61,564 bases of DNA from NCBI GenBank assembly GCA_025456085.1, contig JALOLF010000007.1:1-61564 (forward strand), given 5' to 3'. Made by a program: the position numbers and the translations under genes. Under the pieces are notes generated by a model, which saw only the letters and a list, made by a program, of their open reading frames with translations, was not told the origin of the DNA and made no database searches. Shown piece by piece: positions 42,798 through 51,255 of this stretch; the first letter of the stretch is position 1, and each line of letters starts with the position of its first letter. The DNA is from Acidimicrobiales bacterium (GTDB lineage: Bacteria > Actinomycetota > Acidimicrobiia > Acidimicrobiales > Acidimicrobilacustridaceae).

Positions 42798-43822
42798 CAG
42801 GCGGGGGACTGCACCAACTCGATGGCGCGCCGCAGCGCCGCGTCGATGTCGGCCTCCTCCATGACCACCATCGTCTCGCGCCCCGTGGCGCGGGCCCGCA
42901 TCCGCTCCTCCGCCCGGGAGCGGTCGGGGTCGGTGATGTGATCGGGGACATCGATCAGCAGCGAGCCCAGCACGATGCCCGACAGGTGGGTGGCATCGCC
43001 CAGCACGCGGCCGTGGTAGTACTGCACGGGCCCCGAGTACAGCGCCCCGCGCTCCACCCGGAAGTCGGGGAGGCGGTTGCCGGTGCCCTCCAGGCGGTGC
43101 ACCAGCCCCATGAGGACCCGGTGCTGGGCCCGGGTGCGGCGGTCGCACAGGGCGAGCACCTGCTCGGGCCGCAGAGGGTTCGCGGCCCGGTCCAGCATGT
43201 CGAGCGCCGGCTGGTACGTCTTGCGGTTCTTGCCCGAACGCGTCTTCTTGATGGCCCGGGCGTTGGGCCGCTCCCGGCTCACGGACTGCAGCGACGGGTG
43301 CTCGACGTACTTGGCGGCCTCGTTGCCCAGCCGGCGCGCCTCGCGCAGCAATGGGTCGGCGGCGCCGCGATCCACGGCGCTCTCGGTGGCCAGGCGGGCG
43401 GCGTTGCGCACCGTCACGAGTGCGGCCCGCAGCACCCGGTTCTCGTCGATGTCGTAGGCCCGTGACGGGGTCTGGCACACGTAGAGGTCGGGGTCACCGA
43501 AGCTCGACGCCCGCGCCGAGAGCGTCTCGCTCCACAGCACCGGCCCCCGCAGCTCGCCCTTGCAGCGCTCCACCTGGGTCTGCATCGAGGTGGCCAGGCC
43601 GCGCACGGTCTGGGGCATCGTGGCCACCAGTCGGCGCGCCTCGGGTGAGGTCGCCAGCGCCTGGCCGACGAGCTGGCTGACGACCGGCGGGGACAGCCCG
43701 ACGAGCGCCGCCACGGTGCGCACCACGTCGAAGGGCCGCGCCAGGCGGTCCCACAGCTCGAACAGGGCGTCGTCGCCGTCGCCGGTCGGTGTCGCTGCGG
43801 GCGGGACGTCGGTGACGGCCAT
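42797..43822 (-). CDS. McrC/DUF2357-like partner protein without visible nuclease motif
   Basis: A 341-residue protein. The block LRGPVLWSETLSARASSFGDP (91-111) and VCQTPSRAYDIDENRVLRAAL (115-135) resembles the RGRILWPETL and ERTFDTPENR segments of the McrC-associated DUF2357 family, with IDENR in place of TPENR. Unlike McrC, no PD-(D/E)XK pattern appears in the C-terminal half, which instead has a hydrophobic core and LIDVPDHITDPDRSRAEE. An all-helical N-terminal region precedes the block. It starts 7 nt after the stop of the McrB-type ATPase gene, so the two are co-expressed. Homology to McrC-type proteins is my reading of short motifs and needs profile comparison. Confidence 0.55.
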   Translation of the reverse strand: MAVTDVPPAATPTGDGDDALFELWDRLARPFDVVRTVAALVGLSPPVVSQLVGQALATSPEARRLVATMPQTVRGLATSMQTQVERCKGELRGPVLWSETLSARASSFGDPDLYVCQTPSRAYDIDENRVLRAALVTVRNAARLATESAVDRGAADPLLREARRLGNEAAKYVEHPSLQSVSRERPNARAIKKTRSGKNRKTYQPALDMLDRAANPLRPEQVLALCDRRTRAQHRVLMGLVHRLEGTGNRLPDFRVERGALYSGPVQYYHGRVLGDATHLSGIVLGSLLIDVPDHITDPDRSRAEERMRARATGRETMVVMEEADIDAALRRAIELVQSPA

Positions 43823-43829
43823 CGGTGGC

Positions 43830-44765
43830 TCAGATGGCCAGCTCGACGCCGAGCACCTCGGAGATGGTGCGGGCCGCCTCGGCCTGCTCCGGCGGGTCCA
43901 TGTTGGCCGCCACCGTGCGGTAGAGGGTGGTGGCCCGCCGATCCTCCATGCCCTCGAACTGGGGCAGGAAGTACGCGTAGAAGACCTCGTAGAGCAGCCG
44001 CGAGGGGGTGGGCCCGTCCTTGGCCCGACGAGCCGCGTACTTGGCGGCGTCGAGGTAGATGGCGGGCCCCAGATCGCTGAACTTGCGCAGGGGCAGCAGC
44101 TTGGTGACGATCTCGCCGGGGCCTTCCAGCAGCTTCTCGTAGGCGGCGTCGGGCGGGGTGCCCACCTCGATGAAGGCGAACCGTCGCATGAGGGCGTAGG
44201 ACATGTCGAACAGCAGGTTCTTGTCGAACACGTTCATGGTGGCGATGATCCGCCAGTTCGCCGGCACCCGGATGACGTCGGTCTTGTCGGGGGGCTCGAG
44301 CCCCGGCGGCACGATCGAGATGGGGTTCGGCTGCCCCTTGCGCTTGAACGGCAGCACCACGGCGGAGCCGGCCAGCACGGTGAAGAGCTGGCCGAAGGCC
44401 CGGTCGAAGTTGGACCGGTTGAGCTCGTCGATCACCAGCCAGCGCCCGGTCTCGATGGCCTCCACGAACAGGCCGGGCCGGTAGATGAGCCCGTCGGCGG
44501 TGGGCTGGAGGCCCCCGATGGTCTCGAAGGTCGTCCACTCGCTGGTGGCGGTGGTGGGCAGGTAGCCGGTGCAGAACATGGCCTGCTGGGCGACCTCGGC
44601 CGCCAGGTAGGCCAACGTGGTCTTGCCGGTGCCCGGAGGGCCGGTGAGGATGAGGTGCTTGCCCGCGTCGATGGCGGCGACCATCTGGTCGACCACGTAC
44701 TCGGGCAGCAGCAGGCCCGACTCGAGGCACGTCTGGGCGACCTCTTCTTTGGTGAACTGCTTCAC
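43830..44765 (-). CDS. McrB-type AAA+ ATPase, motor domain only
   Basis: GTG at 44765 overlaps the upstream stop by 4 nt and gives 311 residues. Walker A GPPGTGKT is at 42-49, Walker B VIDELNRS at 111-118, sensor 1 IIATMN at 173-178 and the RRF arginine finger near 194-196. The phrase MNVFDKNLLFDMSYALMRRF is the McrB-type consensus MNxxDxxxxxLxxALxRRF. The protein lacks the N-terminal DNA-binding domain of classical McrB and starts right at the AAA+ module. McrB family members use GTP, but nothing in the sequence decides between ATP and GTP. It should form hexameric rings with the adjacent partner protein. Confidence 0.75.
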   Translation of the reverse strand: MKQFTKEEVAQTCLESGLLLPEYVVDQMVAAIDAGKHLILTGPPGTGKTTLAYLAAEVAQQAMFCTGYLPTTATSEWTTFETIGGLQPTADGLIYRPGLFVEAIETGRWLVIDELNRSNFDRAFGQLFTVLAGSAVVLPFKRKGQPNPISIVPPGLEPPDKTDVIRVPANWRIIATMNVFDKNLLFDMSYALMRRFAFIEVGTPPDAAYEKLLEGPGEIVTKLLPLRKFSDLGPAIYLDAAKYAARRAKDGPTPSRLLYEVFYAYFLPQFEGMEDRRATTLYRTVAANMDPPEQAEAARTISEVLGVELAI

Positions 44766-45526
44766 GGCACCACCTCGGAGGGCTGTCGGGGCCTCTGTTT
44801 TAGCGCGGGATGCTCCACGAACTGCTCGTCGGCACGCGTCGCGAGGTAGTCAAGGAGTCGGGCGTAGGGAGCCTCGCCCACCATCTCGATGATCTCCTCG
44901 CGCATCTCGTCGACGACGGCGCGGCCGCCGACGAAGGCCTCGCCGGCCTCGGTGCACCACCAGTGGAACTCCTGGCCGCCCTCGCCCCAGTCGCGCCGCT
45001 GCCACTCCCGCAGCCAGTAGGTCGCGTGGCCGTTGTCGTCCACGTGGCTGTCGAGCCGCAGGGGGACCTGCCAGCACACGGCGGGCTTCCAGTCGAGGGG
45101 GCGCTCGCCGGCGGCGAGCGCGGCCTGGTGGAGCGCGCAGCCGGGCCCGGTGGGGGCGCCGACGCGGTTCAGGAAGATGCAGGCGTCGTCCCACGTGCGG
45201 GTCACGACGTCGCCGTCCTCCGTCCGCTCGATGGGCCCGCCCAGCTTCTCGGCGCGCTTGCGGAGCTGCCACTGCTTGCCCGTGAGCTGCGCCGCCTTCT
45301 CCTCCACCCGCCTGCGGTCGGCCTTGTCGATGAAGTGCGCGCCGTGCGTGCAGCACCCGTGCACCAGCTCGGGGGCGGGCTCGTCGGCGATGCCGGGGCA
45401 GCCCCGACCGTAGATGCAGGTCCACGGGCTGGTCAGGAAGGTGAGGTCGAAGCTGTAGGTCGCGCCGTCGACGTCGAAGGACACCCATTCACGGAGGCCG
45501 TCTGGTTGGATCGAGTCGTGCGGCAT
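44762..45526 (-). CDS. Cysteine-cluster protein (DUF3109/YkgJ-like)
   Basis: ATG at 45526 gives 254 residues. WTCIYGRGCPG and HGCCTHGAHF (Cys37, 43, 58 and 59) with a later CIFLNR, GCALH and VCWQV set look like the cysteine-rich zinc/iron-chelating domain of the YkgJ/DUF3109 families, probably binding a metal cluster. The C-terminal half contains WHWWCTEAGEAF-like aromatic residues (FHWWCTEAGEAF) and a helical end. It heads the three-gene operon with the McrB-type ATPase and its partner; the coupling to that ATPase by a 4-nt overlap is the main functional hint. Confidence 0.65.
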   Translation of the reverse strand: MPHDSIQPDGLREWVSFDVDGATYSFDLTFLTSPWTCIYGRGCPGIADEPAPELVHGCCTHGAHFIDKADRRRVEEKAAQLTGKQWQLRKRAEKLGGPIERTEDGDVVTRTWDDACIFLNRVGAPTGPGCALHQAALAAGERPLDWKPAVCWQVPLRLDSHVDDNGHATYWLREWQRRDWGEGGQEFHWWCTEAGEAFVGGRAVVDEMREEIIEMVGEAPYARLLDYLATRADEQFVEHPALKQRPRQPSEVVP

Positions 45527-45556
45527 GGGCCCTCGGTGGTCGGCGGTGCAGCCCAC

Positions 45557-45562
45557 AGGGTA
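45557..45562 (-). promoter_or_regulatory. Candidate -10 element for the McrB-like operon
   Basis: TACCCT on the minus strand ends 30 nt before the ATG at 45526. A GAGGG site lies 3-4 nt before the ATG, so this gene has a leader, unlike many others here. Confidence 0.35.
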
Positions 45563-45613
45563 CCGCCGGACCCGTCACCGGCCCGACGGCGCCGCCGCGG
45601 GCGAGCGCAGCGC

Positions 45614-45826
45614 TCAGTCGTGCTCGTCGGTGCGCCGGTCCGTCGCCTCGAGCACGGCGACCGCCTTCTCGACCGCTCGTCGGGCCCGGGTGAGGCGCCT
45701 CTCCGCCTCGGGCCGCTCGGTGCGGCCGGCCTCCACGGCGTCGTGCAGCTCCCGGAGGGCCAGGTCGGCCAGCTCCTCGGCGATGTCGCGCAGGCGGGAG
45801 GCGAGGTCGTCGAGGTCGTGGGCCAT
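45614..45826 (-). CDS. Small helical protein of unknown function
   Basis: A 70-residue soluble protein, mostly one long amphipathic helix pattern (LDDLASRLRDIAEELADLALRELHD..., given in part) with many Arg, Glu and Leu residues, consistent with a coiled coil. AGGAG lies 5-6 nt before the ATG. It is upstream of the McrB-like operon, separated by about 90 nt, and downstream of the LOG gene. No family is recognised. Confidence 0.55.
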   Translation of the reverse strand: MAHDLDDLASRLRDIAEELADLALRELHDAVEAGRTERPEAERRLTRARRAVEKAVAVLEATDRRTDEHD

Positions 45827-45862
45827 GTCGCTCCTGTGGTTGGATGCGGAGGGGCGGCGGGC

Positions 45863-46915
45863 TCAGCCGCCCGGCGCCGCCGACAGGTTGATGCGGTCGA
45901 TGAGCTGGCGCAACCGGGCGTAGCCGACACGGTCGAACTGGAAGCCGATCCGGGGCAGCTCGGGCACGTCGGCGTCATCGACCTCCGAGGGCGCAGCGGC
46001 GACGCGCTCGATGCGGCCCGCCACGACGATGTCGGCGAAGGTCTCGTTGAGGTCGTCGAGCGCGTGGTCCGACACGTGGTCGCGCAGGCGCAGCACCAGT
46101 TTGCGTCCCACGTAGCGAGACGAGTGGTAGAGCCGGTAGAAGTCGAGGATCTCCTGCACCGCCTCGTCGATGGAGTGGCAGATGCGCACGAGTCCGAGAT
46201 CCTGGGGCGAGATGAGGCCGCGGGCGGCGAGCTCGCGGTCCACGAAGTCGCGCCAGGTCTCCCAGTAGGTGCCCGCCGGGGAGTCCAGGAGCACGACGGG
46301 GGCGATGGGGGAGCGGCCCGTCTGCATCAGGGTCAACAGCTCGAAGGCCTCGTCCATGGTGCCGAAGCCGCCGGGGAGCAGGGCGAAGGCCTTGGACTCC
46401 TTCATGAAGGTGACCTTGCGCGTGAAGAAGTACCGGAAGTTGATGAGCTTGGGGTCACCGGCGATGAGCGGCGACGCCTCCGACTCGAAGGGCAACACGA
46501 TGTTCACCCCGAAGGCGCGCTCCGCGCCGGCGCCCTCGATGCCGGCCTCCATGATCCCCGGGCCGGCTCCGGTGATGACCATCCAGTCGTGCTCCGCGAT
46601 GGCGCGCCCGAAGTCGCGGGCGACGACGTAGGCGGGGTCGTCTCGCCGCAGCCGGGCCGAGCCGAAGATCGACACCTTGGGCACGTCGGCGTACGGCTCG
46701 AACACGAAGAACGAGTACCGCAGCTCCTTCAGCGCGGCGTTGACCAGCTTCAGGTCGCCGCGGTCGGCCGCCTCACGGCCCATGCGCACCGCGGACACGA
46801 CCATCTCGAAGACCAGGTCCAGGTCCCGGGTGGCCCCCGCGGCCTCCACGAGCTCCAGGATGCGCTGGTCGAGGGTCTCGTTGCCGGTGCGGTAGCGCGG
46901 GCGCCGGGCGTTCAC
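45863..46915 (-). CDS. LOG family protein (TIGR00730-like)
   Basis: A 350-residue Rossmann-fold protein. ALLPGGFGTMDEAFELLTLMQTG carries the PGGxGTxxE motif of LOG phosphoribohydrolases, and SIFGSARLRRDDPAY with VITGAGPGIMEAGIEGAG are the nucleotide-binding blocks. Family members release free cytokinin-type bases or nucleobases from nucleoside monophosphates; many bacterial members have only been shown to have phosphoribohydrolase activity. The C-terminal extension of about 100 residues (about 250-350) is longer than in plant LOG. GTG at 46915 is preceded by TAGGGT 6 nt upstream. Confidence 0.85.
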   Translation of the reverse strand: MNARRPRYRTGNETLDQRILELVEAAGATRDLDLVFEMVVSAVRMGREAADRGDLKLVNAALKELRYSFFVFEPYADVPKVSIFGSARLRRDDPAYVVARDFGRAIAEHDWMVITGAGPGIMEAGIEGAGAERAFGVNIVLPFESEASPLIAGDPKLINFRYFFTRKVTFMKESKAFALLPGGFGTMDEAFELLTLMQTGRSPIAPVVLLDSPAGTYWETWRDFVDRELAARGLISPQDLGLVRICHSIDEAVQEILDFYRLYHSSRYVGRKLVLRLRDHVSDHALDDLNETFADIVVAGRIERVAAAPSEVDDADVPELPRIGFQFDRVGYARLRQLIDRINLSAAPGG

Positions 46916-46921
46916 CCTGCG

Positions 46922-46927
46922 ACCCTA
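46922..46927 (-). promoter_or_regulatory. Leaderless -10 element for the LOG family gene
   Basis: TAGGGT on the minus strand ends 6 nt before the GTG at 46915. Confidence 0.5.
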
Positions 46928-47054
46928 CCGTGCGTGGTCGGGCGTCCTGCGCACCACCTGGCGCCGACCGCGGTGGCGGCGCGGGGAGCTGTCGGGATCC
47001 GACAGGAGGACGCAGGTTCCAGCTGCGGTGGCGGCGGACGGGCGGCACGCCCGC

Positions 47055-49397
47055 TCAGGCCACCGCCACCCGGCCGTAGAGCGTGGTGCGCTGCTCGAGC
47101 GGGCGCCCCAGCGGCGCCACGAGCGCCGCGAAGCCGGACTCGTCCATGCCCTGGCCGTGGGTCGCCCCGGCGGCGCGCGAGATGTTCTCGTCCATGAGCG
47201 TGCCGCCCAGGTCGTTGCAGCCCGCCTGCAGGAGCTGGCGGGACCCCTCCACGCCCATCTTCACCCACGACACCTGGATGTTGTCGATGAGGCCGCGGTA
47301 GGCGATGCGGGCCACGGCGTGCAGCAGCAGCGCCTCGCGGAACGTGGGCCCTCGGCGAGCCTTGCGCTGCAGGTAGATGGGGGCGGCCATGTGCACGAAG
47401 GGGAGGCCCACGAACTCGGTGAACCCCCCGGTCTCGGCCTGGAGGGCCCGGGTGCGCAGGAGGTGACGGGCCCAGCTCACGGGCTGCTCCACCGCGCCGA
47501 ACATGATGGTGACGTTGGAGTTGAGGCCCACCTCGTGGGCGGTGCGGTGGGCGTGCAGCCATTCGTCGGTGCTGATCTTGTCGGGGCAGAGCAGCTCACG
47601 CACCGGGTCGTCGAGGATCTCGGCCGCGGTGCCCGGCAGCGTGCGCAGGCCGGCCTCGAGCAGACGGCGCAGGTAGACGTCGAGGGGCTCGCCGAGGCGG
47701 CGGGCGCCCTCGGTCACCTCCAGGGCCGTGAAGCCGTGGACGTGGATGTCCGGCGCGGCCTCCTTCACGGCGCGGGTGACGTCGAGGTAGTAGTCGCCGT
47801 CGAAGTCGGGGTGGATGCCGCCCTGCAGGCACACCTCCGTCGCCCCCAGCCCGACCGCCTCCCGGACCCGGTCCTGGATGTCGGCGAGCGTCAACAGGTA
47901 GGGGTTGCCCCGCAGGTTGAGCGACAACGGTCCCTTGGAGAAGCCGCAGAAGCGGCACTTGAAGGTGCACACGTTGGTGTAGTTGATGTTGCGGTTGCGC
48001 ACGTAGGTGACGGTGTCGCCCACGCTCCGGCGGCGCAGGTCGTCGGCCACCTCGGCCACGGCGACGACCTCCCGGCCCCGGGCGCCGAACAGGGTGACGA
48101 GCTCGTCGATCCCCGGGTCCTGGCCGAGCAGCACGCCGGCCAGGACCTCGTTCACCGCGCCGCCGGCGGCGGCTCGACCGGGCACGAGCACGGGGGGCGC
48201 GACGTCGGCGCCGGAGTACCAGGCCGTGGAGCGCGCCCCGATGTGGAGCACCTCGGCGCCGTCACCGGCCAGGGCGTTGGGCCGGATGTTCTGCACGTAC
48301 ACCGCGCCGGGGTCGTCTCGTCCGAGGGCTTCGGCGTCGCTGCGGTCGAGCACCGGGAAGTGCAGCGCCGGGTCGAGCCAGCGCTGCGGGTCCAGGGCGT
48401 ACTCGGGGTAGATCGTGAGGCGGGGCGCGAGCGTGAAGCCGGCGTCCTCCGTGACCGCTCGGAGGCGTTCCAGGGCGGGCCAGGGGCGCTCGGGGTTCAC
48501 GTGGTCCGCCGTCACCGGCGACACGCCGCCCCAGTCGTCGATGCCGGCGTCGAGCAGCACCCCGAAGTCGTCGGACAGGTTCGGCGGCGCCTGCAGGTGC
48601 ACCTCGGGCGGCAGGATCAGGCGGGCCAGGGCGATGGCCTCGAGGTACTCGTCGGCGGGGCACGGCGGCGCGTCGTGCAGGGCGGTGCCGGCCTTCGGCA
48701 GGAAGTTCTGGACGATCACCTCCTGCACGTGGCCGTGACGGGCGTGCGACGCGGCGATCGCCTCCAGGGCCGCGATACGGTCGGCGCGCGCCTCTCCGAT
48801 GCCCACCAGGATGCCGGTGGTGAACGGGATGCCCAGCTCACCGGCAGCCTCCAGGGTGGCCAGGCGCCGCTCGGGCAGCTTGTCGGGGGCGCCTCGGTGG
48901 CAGGCCAGGTCGGCTCGCAGCGTCTCCACCATCATCCCCTGCGAGGGTGACACCGTGCGCAGCAGGGCGAGCTGGTCGCGGTCGAGCGCGCCGGCGTTGG
49001 CGTGGGGGAGCAGGCCGACCTCCTCCACGACGAGCCGGCACATGGCGGCCAGGTAGTCGACGGTGGAGGCGTAGCCGTGCTCGTCGAGCCAGTCCCGGGC
49101 CACGGCGTAGCGATCCTCGGGCTGCTCGCCGAGGGTGAACAGCGCCTCGTGGCAGCCCTGACGGGCACCCGACCGGGCGATGGCGAGCACCTGCTCGGGG
49201 CTCAGGTAGGGCGCCTCGAGGCGGGCCGGCGGCTGCGCGAACGTGCAGTAGCCGCAGCGGTCGCGGCACAGCATGGTGAGGGGGATGAACACCTTGGGTG
49301 AGTAGGTCACCCGGGTCCCGGTGGCTGCGTCGCGCACGGCGCGGGCGCCGGCGAGCAGGTCATCAAGCGACGCTCCCGAGAGGTCCGGTCCCGACAT
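47055..49397 (-). CDS. fbiC: FO synthase, fused CofG-CofH (FbiC)
   Basis: ATG at 49397 gives 780 residues. The N-terminal half (CofG) has the radical-SAM motif LCRDRCGYCTF (Cys44, 48 and 51); the C-terminal half (CofH) has a second motif VCTFKCRFCGFSK near residue 480. Both halves together make 7,8-didemethyl-8-hydroxy-5-deazariboflavin, the chromophore of coenzyme F420, from a diaminouracil and tyrosine. Fusion is the actinobacterial arrangement (FbiC of mycobacteria), whereas many archaea have separate genes. TAAGGT 7 nt upstream of the ATG supports the start over the GTG at 49406. No other F420 gene is in the window. Confidence 0.93.
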   Translation of the reverse strand: MSGPDLSGASLDDLLAGARAVRDAATGTRVTYSPKVFIPLTMLCRDRCGYCTFAQPPARLEAPYLSPEQVLAIARSGARQGCHEALFTLGEQPEDRYAVARDWLDEHGYASTVDYLAAMCRLVVEEVGLLPHANAGALDRDQLALLRTVSPSQGMMVETLRADLACHRGAPDKLPERRLATLEAAGELGIPFTTGILVGIGEARADRIAALEAIAASHARHGHVQEVIVQNFLPKAGTALHDAPPCPADEYLEAIALARLILPPEVHLQAPPNLSDDFGVLLDAGIDDWGGVSPVTADHVNPERPWPALERLRAVTEDAGFTLAPRLTIYPEYALDPQRWLDPALHFPVLDRSDAEALGRDDPGAVYVQNIRPNALAGDGAEVLHIGARSTAWYSGADVAPPVLVPGRAAAGGAVNEVLAGVLLGQDPGIDELVTLFGARGREVVAVAEVADDLRRRSVGDTVTYVRNRNINYTNVCTFKCRFCGFSKGPLSLNLRGNPYLLTLADIQDRVREAVGLGATEVCLQGGIHPDFDGDYYLDVTRAVKEAAPDIHVHGFTALEVTEGARRLGEPLDVYLRRLLEAGLRTLPGTAAEILDDPVRELLCPDKISTDEWLHAHRTAHEVGLNSNVTIMFGAVEQPVSWARHLLRTRALQAETGGFTEFVGLPFVHMAAPIYLQRKARRGPTFREALLLHAVARIAYRGLIDNIQVSWVKMGVEGSRQLLQAGCNDLGGTLMDENISRAAGATHGQGMDESGFAALVAPLGRPLEQRTTLYGRVAVA

Positions 49398-49404
49398 GGG
49401 AGGC

Positions 49405-49410
49405 ACCTTA
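49405..49410 (-). promoter_or_regulatory. Leaderless -10 element for fbiC
   Basis: TAAGGT on the minus strand ends 7 nt before the ATG at 49397. The element overlaps the alternative GTG at 49406, which argues against that start. Confidence 0.5.
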
Positions 49411-49441
49411 CCGGTCCGCGCCCGCAGCCCGGCGCCCCGGG

Positions 49442-50119
49442 TCAGGTCTCCGACAGGTCGCCGGCGGCGGCTTCGTCAGCCAGCCACACGACCCGGGTGC
49501 CACGGATCCGGGCCCCGGGCACGTCCTCGCCCCGGGCGACGGCGGCCAGGGCGTCGCGCTTGTCCTCGCCCATGACGGTCACGATCACCAGTCGGGCCCG
49601 GGCGATGCCGGCGAAGGTGAGGGTCATGCGGGGCCACCGGTTGCGGCCCGACGGGTCCTCGTTGAACACCACGAGCCGCCCCGGATCGGCGTTCATGGCC
49701 TCGGAGCCGGTGAACAGCGACGCGGTGTGGCCGTCCGCGCCCAGGCCGAGGTGCACGAGGTCGAACTTGCCCAGCTCACCGACACGGAGCTGGTACGGAT
49801 CGGCGCCTTCCTCGCAGCGCATCGGGTAGTGGGCGTTGGCGACCCCGATGCGGTCCAGCAGCGCCTCGCGGCCGAGCCGGTAGTTCGAGTCGGGGTGGTC
49901 GGCGGGCACGCAACGCTCGTCGCCCCAGTAGACGTCCACCTTCCACCAGTCGATCTGGGTGCCGGCCTCGTCGGCCAACCGCTCGTAGCAGCGGCGCGCC
50001 GTGTCCCCGCCCGACAGGGAGAGGGCGAACGTGTCGTCGGGGCGGGCCAGGAAGGCCTCGATGACGCGCTCGGTGAACTCGCCGGGAACGTCGTCGACGA
50101 TGACGAGGTCACCGAACAT
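49442..50119 (-). CDS. pgl: 6-phosphogluconolactonase
   Basis: ATG at 50119 gives 225 residues, with GAGGAGG 8 nt upstream. LSLSGGDTARRCYERLAD near residue 33 and WGDERCVPADHPDSNY are the phosphate- and lactone-binding motifs of DevB/Pgl enzymes, and LGLGADGHTASLFTGS the conserved glycine loop with catalytic His. It hydrolyses 6-phosphogluconolactone in the pentose phosphate pathway. It starts 13 nt after the transaldolase stop, so the three pathway genes tkt, tal and pgl form an operon; glucose-6-phosphate dehydrogenase is not present in the window. Confidence 0.9.
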   Translation of the reverse strand: MFGDLVIVDDVPGEFTERVIEAFLARPDDTFALSLSGGDTARRCYERLADEAGTQIDWWKVDVYWGDERCVPADHPDSNYRLGREALLDRIGVANAHYPMRCEEGADPYQLRVGELGKFDLVHLGLGADGHTASLFTGSEAMNADPGRLVVFNEDPSGRNRWPRMTLTFAGIARARLVIVTVMGEDKRDALAAVARGEDVPGARIRGTRVVWLADEAAAGDLSET

Positions 50120-50132
50120 GGGGCCGGCCTCC

Positions 50133-51227
50133 TCAGGAGCCGAGCTCGCCGGCCTTGGCCGAGAGCGCGTCCAGCAGTTCGTCGAAGGCCTTGGCGAAGG
50201 CGGCCACGCCCTCCGCCTCGAGCTGCGCCGTGACCTCGGGCAGGGCGATGCCCAGGTCGGCGAGCTCGTCGATGACGGCGCGGGCGTCCCCGAGGTCGGC
50301 GTCGACGGTGCGGCCCAGCACACCGTGGTCCTCGAAGGCGGCGAGCGTGGCCTCGGGCATGGTGTTGACGGAGTGCGGTCCGATCAGCGTGTCGACGTAG
50401 AGGGTGTCGGGGAACGCCGGGTTCTTGGTCGACGTGGACGCCCACAGCGGCCGCTGCACCCGTGCCCCCCGTGCGGCCAGGGCCGCCCACCGGGGCCCGG
50501 TGAAGGTGCGGGTGAACAGGTCGTAGGCGAGCCGGGCGTTGGCCACCGCGGCTCGACCCCGCAGCGCCAGCGCCCGGTCGGTGCCGATGGCCTCGAGCCG
50601 ACGGTCCACCTCGGTGTCGACCCGGCTCACGAAGAACGACGCCACCGACGACACGCCGGTGAGGTCCCCCTCGCAGGCCTCGAGGCCGGCCAGGTAAGCC
50701 TCCATGACCTCCGCGTAGCGCTCGACGGAGAACAGCAGCGTGACGTTCACGCTGCGACCGCGGGCGATGACCTCACGGATGGCGGGCAGGCCCGCCGCGG
50801 TGCCGGGGATCTTCACGTACAGGTTCGGGGCGTCGATGCGATCGTGCAGCGCCAGGGCGGCGGCGAGGGTGCCGGCCGCGTCGTGGGCCAGGCTCGGGGC
50901 CACCTCGACCGACACGAAGCCGTCGCGTCCGTCGGAGGCGTCGTGCACGGGGCGCAGCACGCCGAGGGCGTCCACGATGTCGCGCACGACCAGCTCCCAG
51001 TAGCCGTCGCTCACCGACACCCCGTCGGCGATCAATCGGGCGAACTGCTCGTCGTAGTCGGCGCTCGACGTGATGGCCTTCTGGAAGATGCTGGGGTTGG
51101 AGGTGACCCCGCGCACCCCGCGGTCCACCCAGCGCTGGAGCTCCCCGTCGGTCAACCAGCCGCGTTGCAGGTTGTCGAGCCAGGGGCTCTGGTCGAAGCG
51201 GTCGTGCAGGTCGGTCAGCGTGCTCAC
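50133..51227 (-). CDS. tal: Transaldolase
   Basis: GTG at 51227 with AGAGGA 6 nt upstream gives 364 residues. GVTSNPSIFQKAI near residue 35 is the conserved N-terminal motif, and NLYVKIPGTAAGLPAI carries the Schiff-base Lys. The length and the VSTLTDLHDRF start fit the longer actinobacterial transaldolase subgroup. It transfers a dihydroxyacetone unit between sugar phosphates. It lies between transketolase (28 nt upstream) and 6-phosphogluconolactonase. Confidence 0.92.
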   Translation of the reverse strand: MSTLTDLHDRFDQSPWLDNLQRGWLTDGELQRWVDRGVRGVTSNPSIFQKAITSSADYDEQFARLIADGVSVSDGYWELVVRDIVDALGVLRPVHDASDGRDGFVSVEVAPSLAHDAAGTLAAALALHDRIDAPNLYVKIPGTAAGLPAIREVIARGRSVNVTLLFSVERYAEVMEAYLAGLEACEGDLTGVSSVASFFVSRVDTEVDRRLEAIGTDRALALRGRAAVANARLAYDLFTRTFTGPRWAALAARGARVQRPLWASTSTKNPAFPDTLYVDTLIGPHSVNTMPEATLAAFEDHGVLGRTVDADLGDARAVIDELADLGIALPEVTAQLEAEGVAAFAKAFDELLDALSAKAGELGS

Positions 51228-51255
51228 CACAGGTCCTCTCCCTCGGCCGGCTCGC

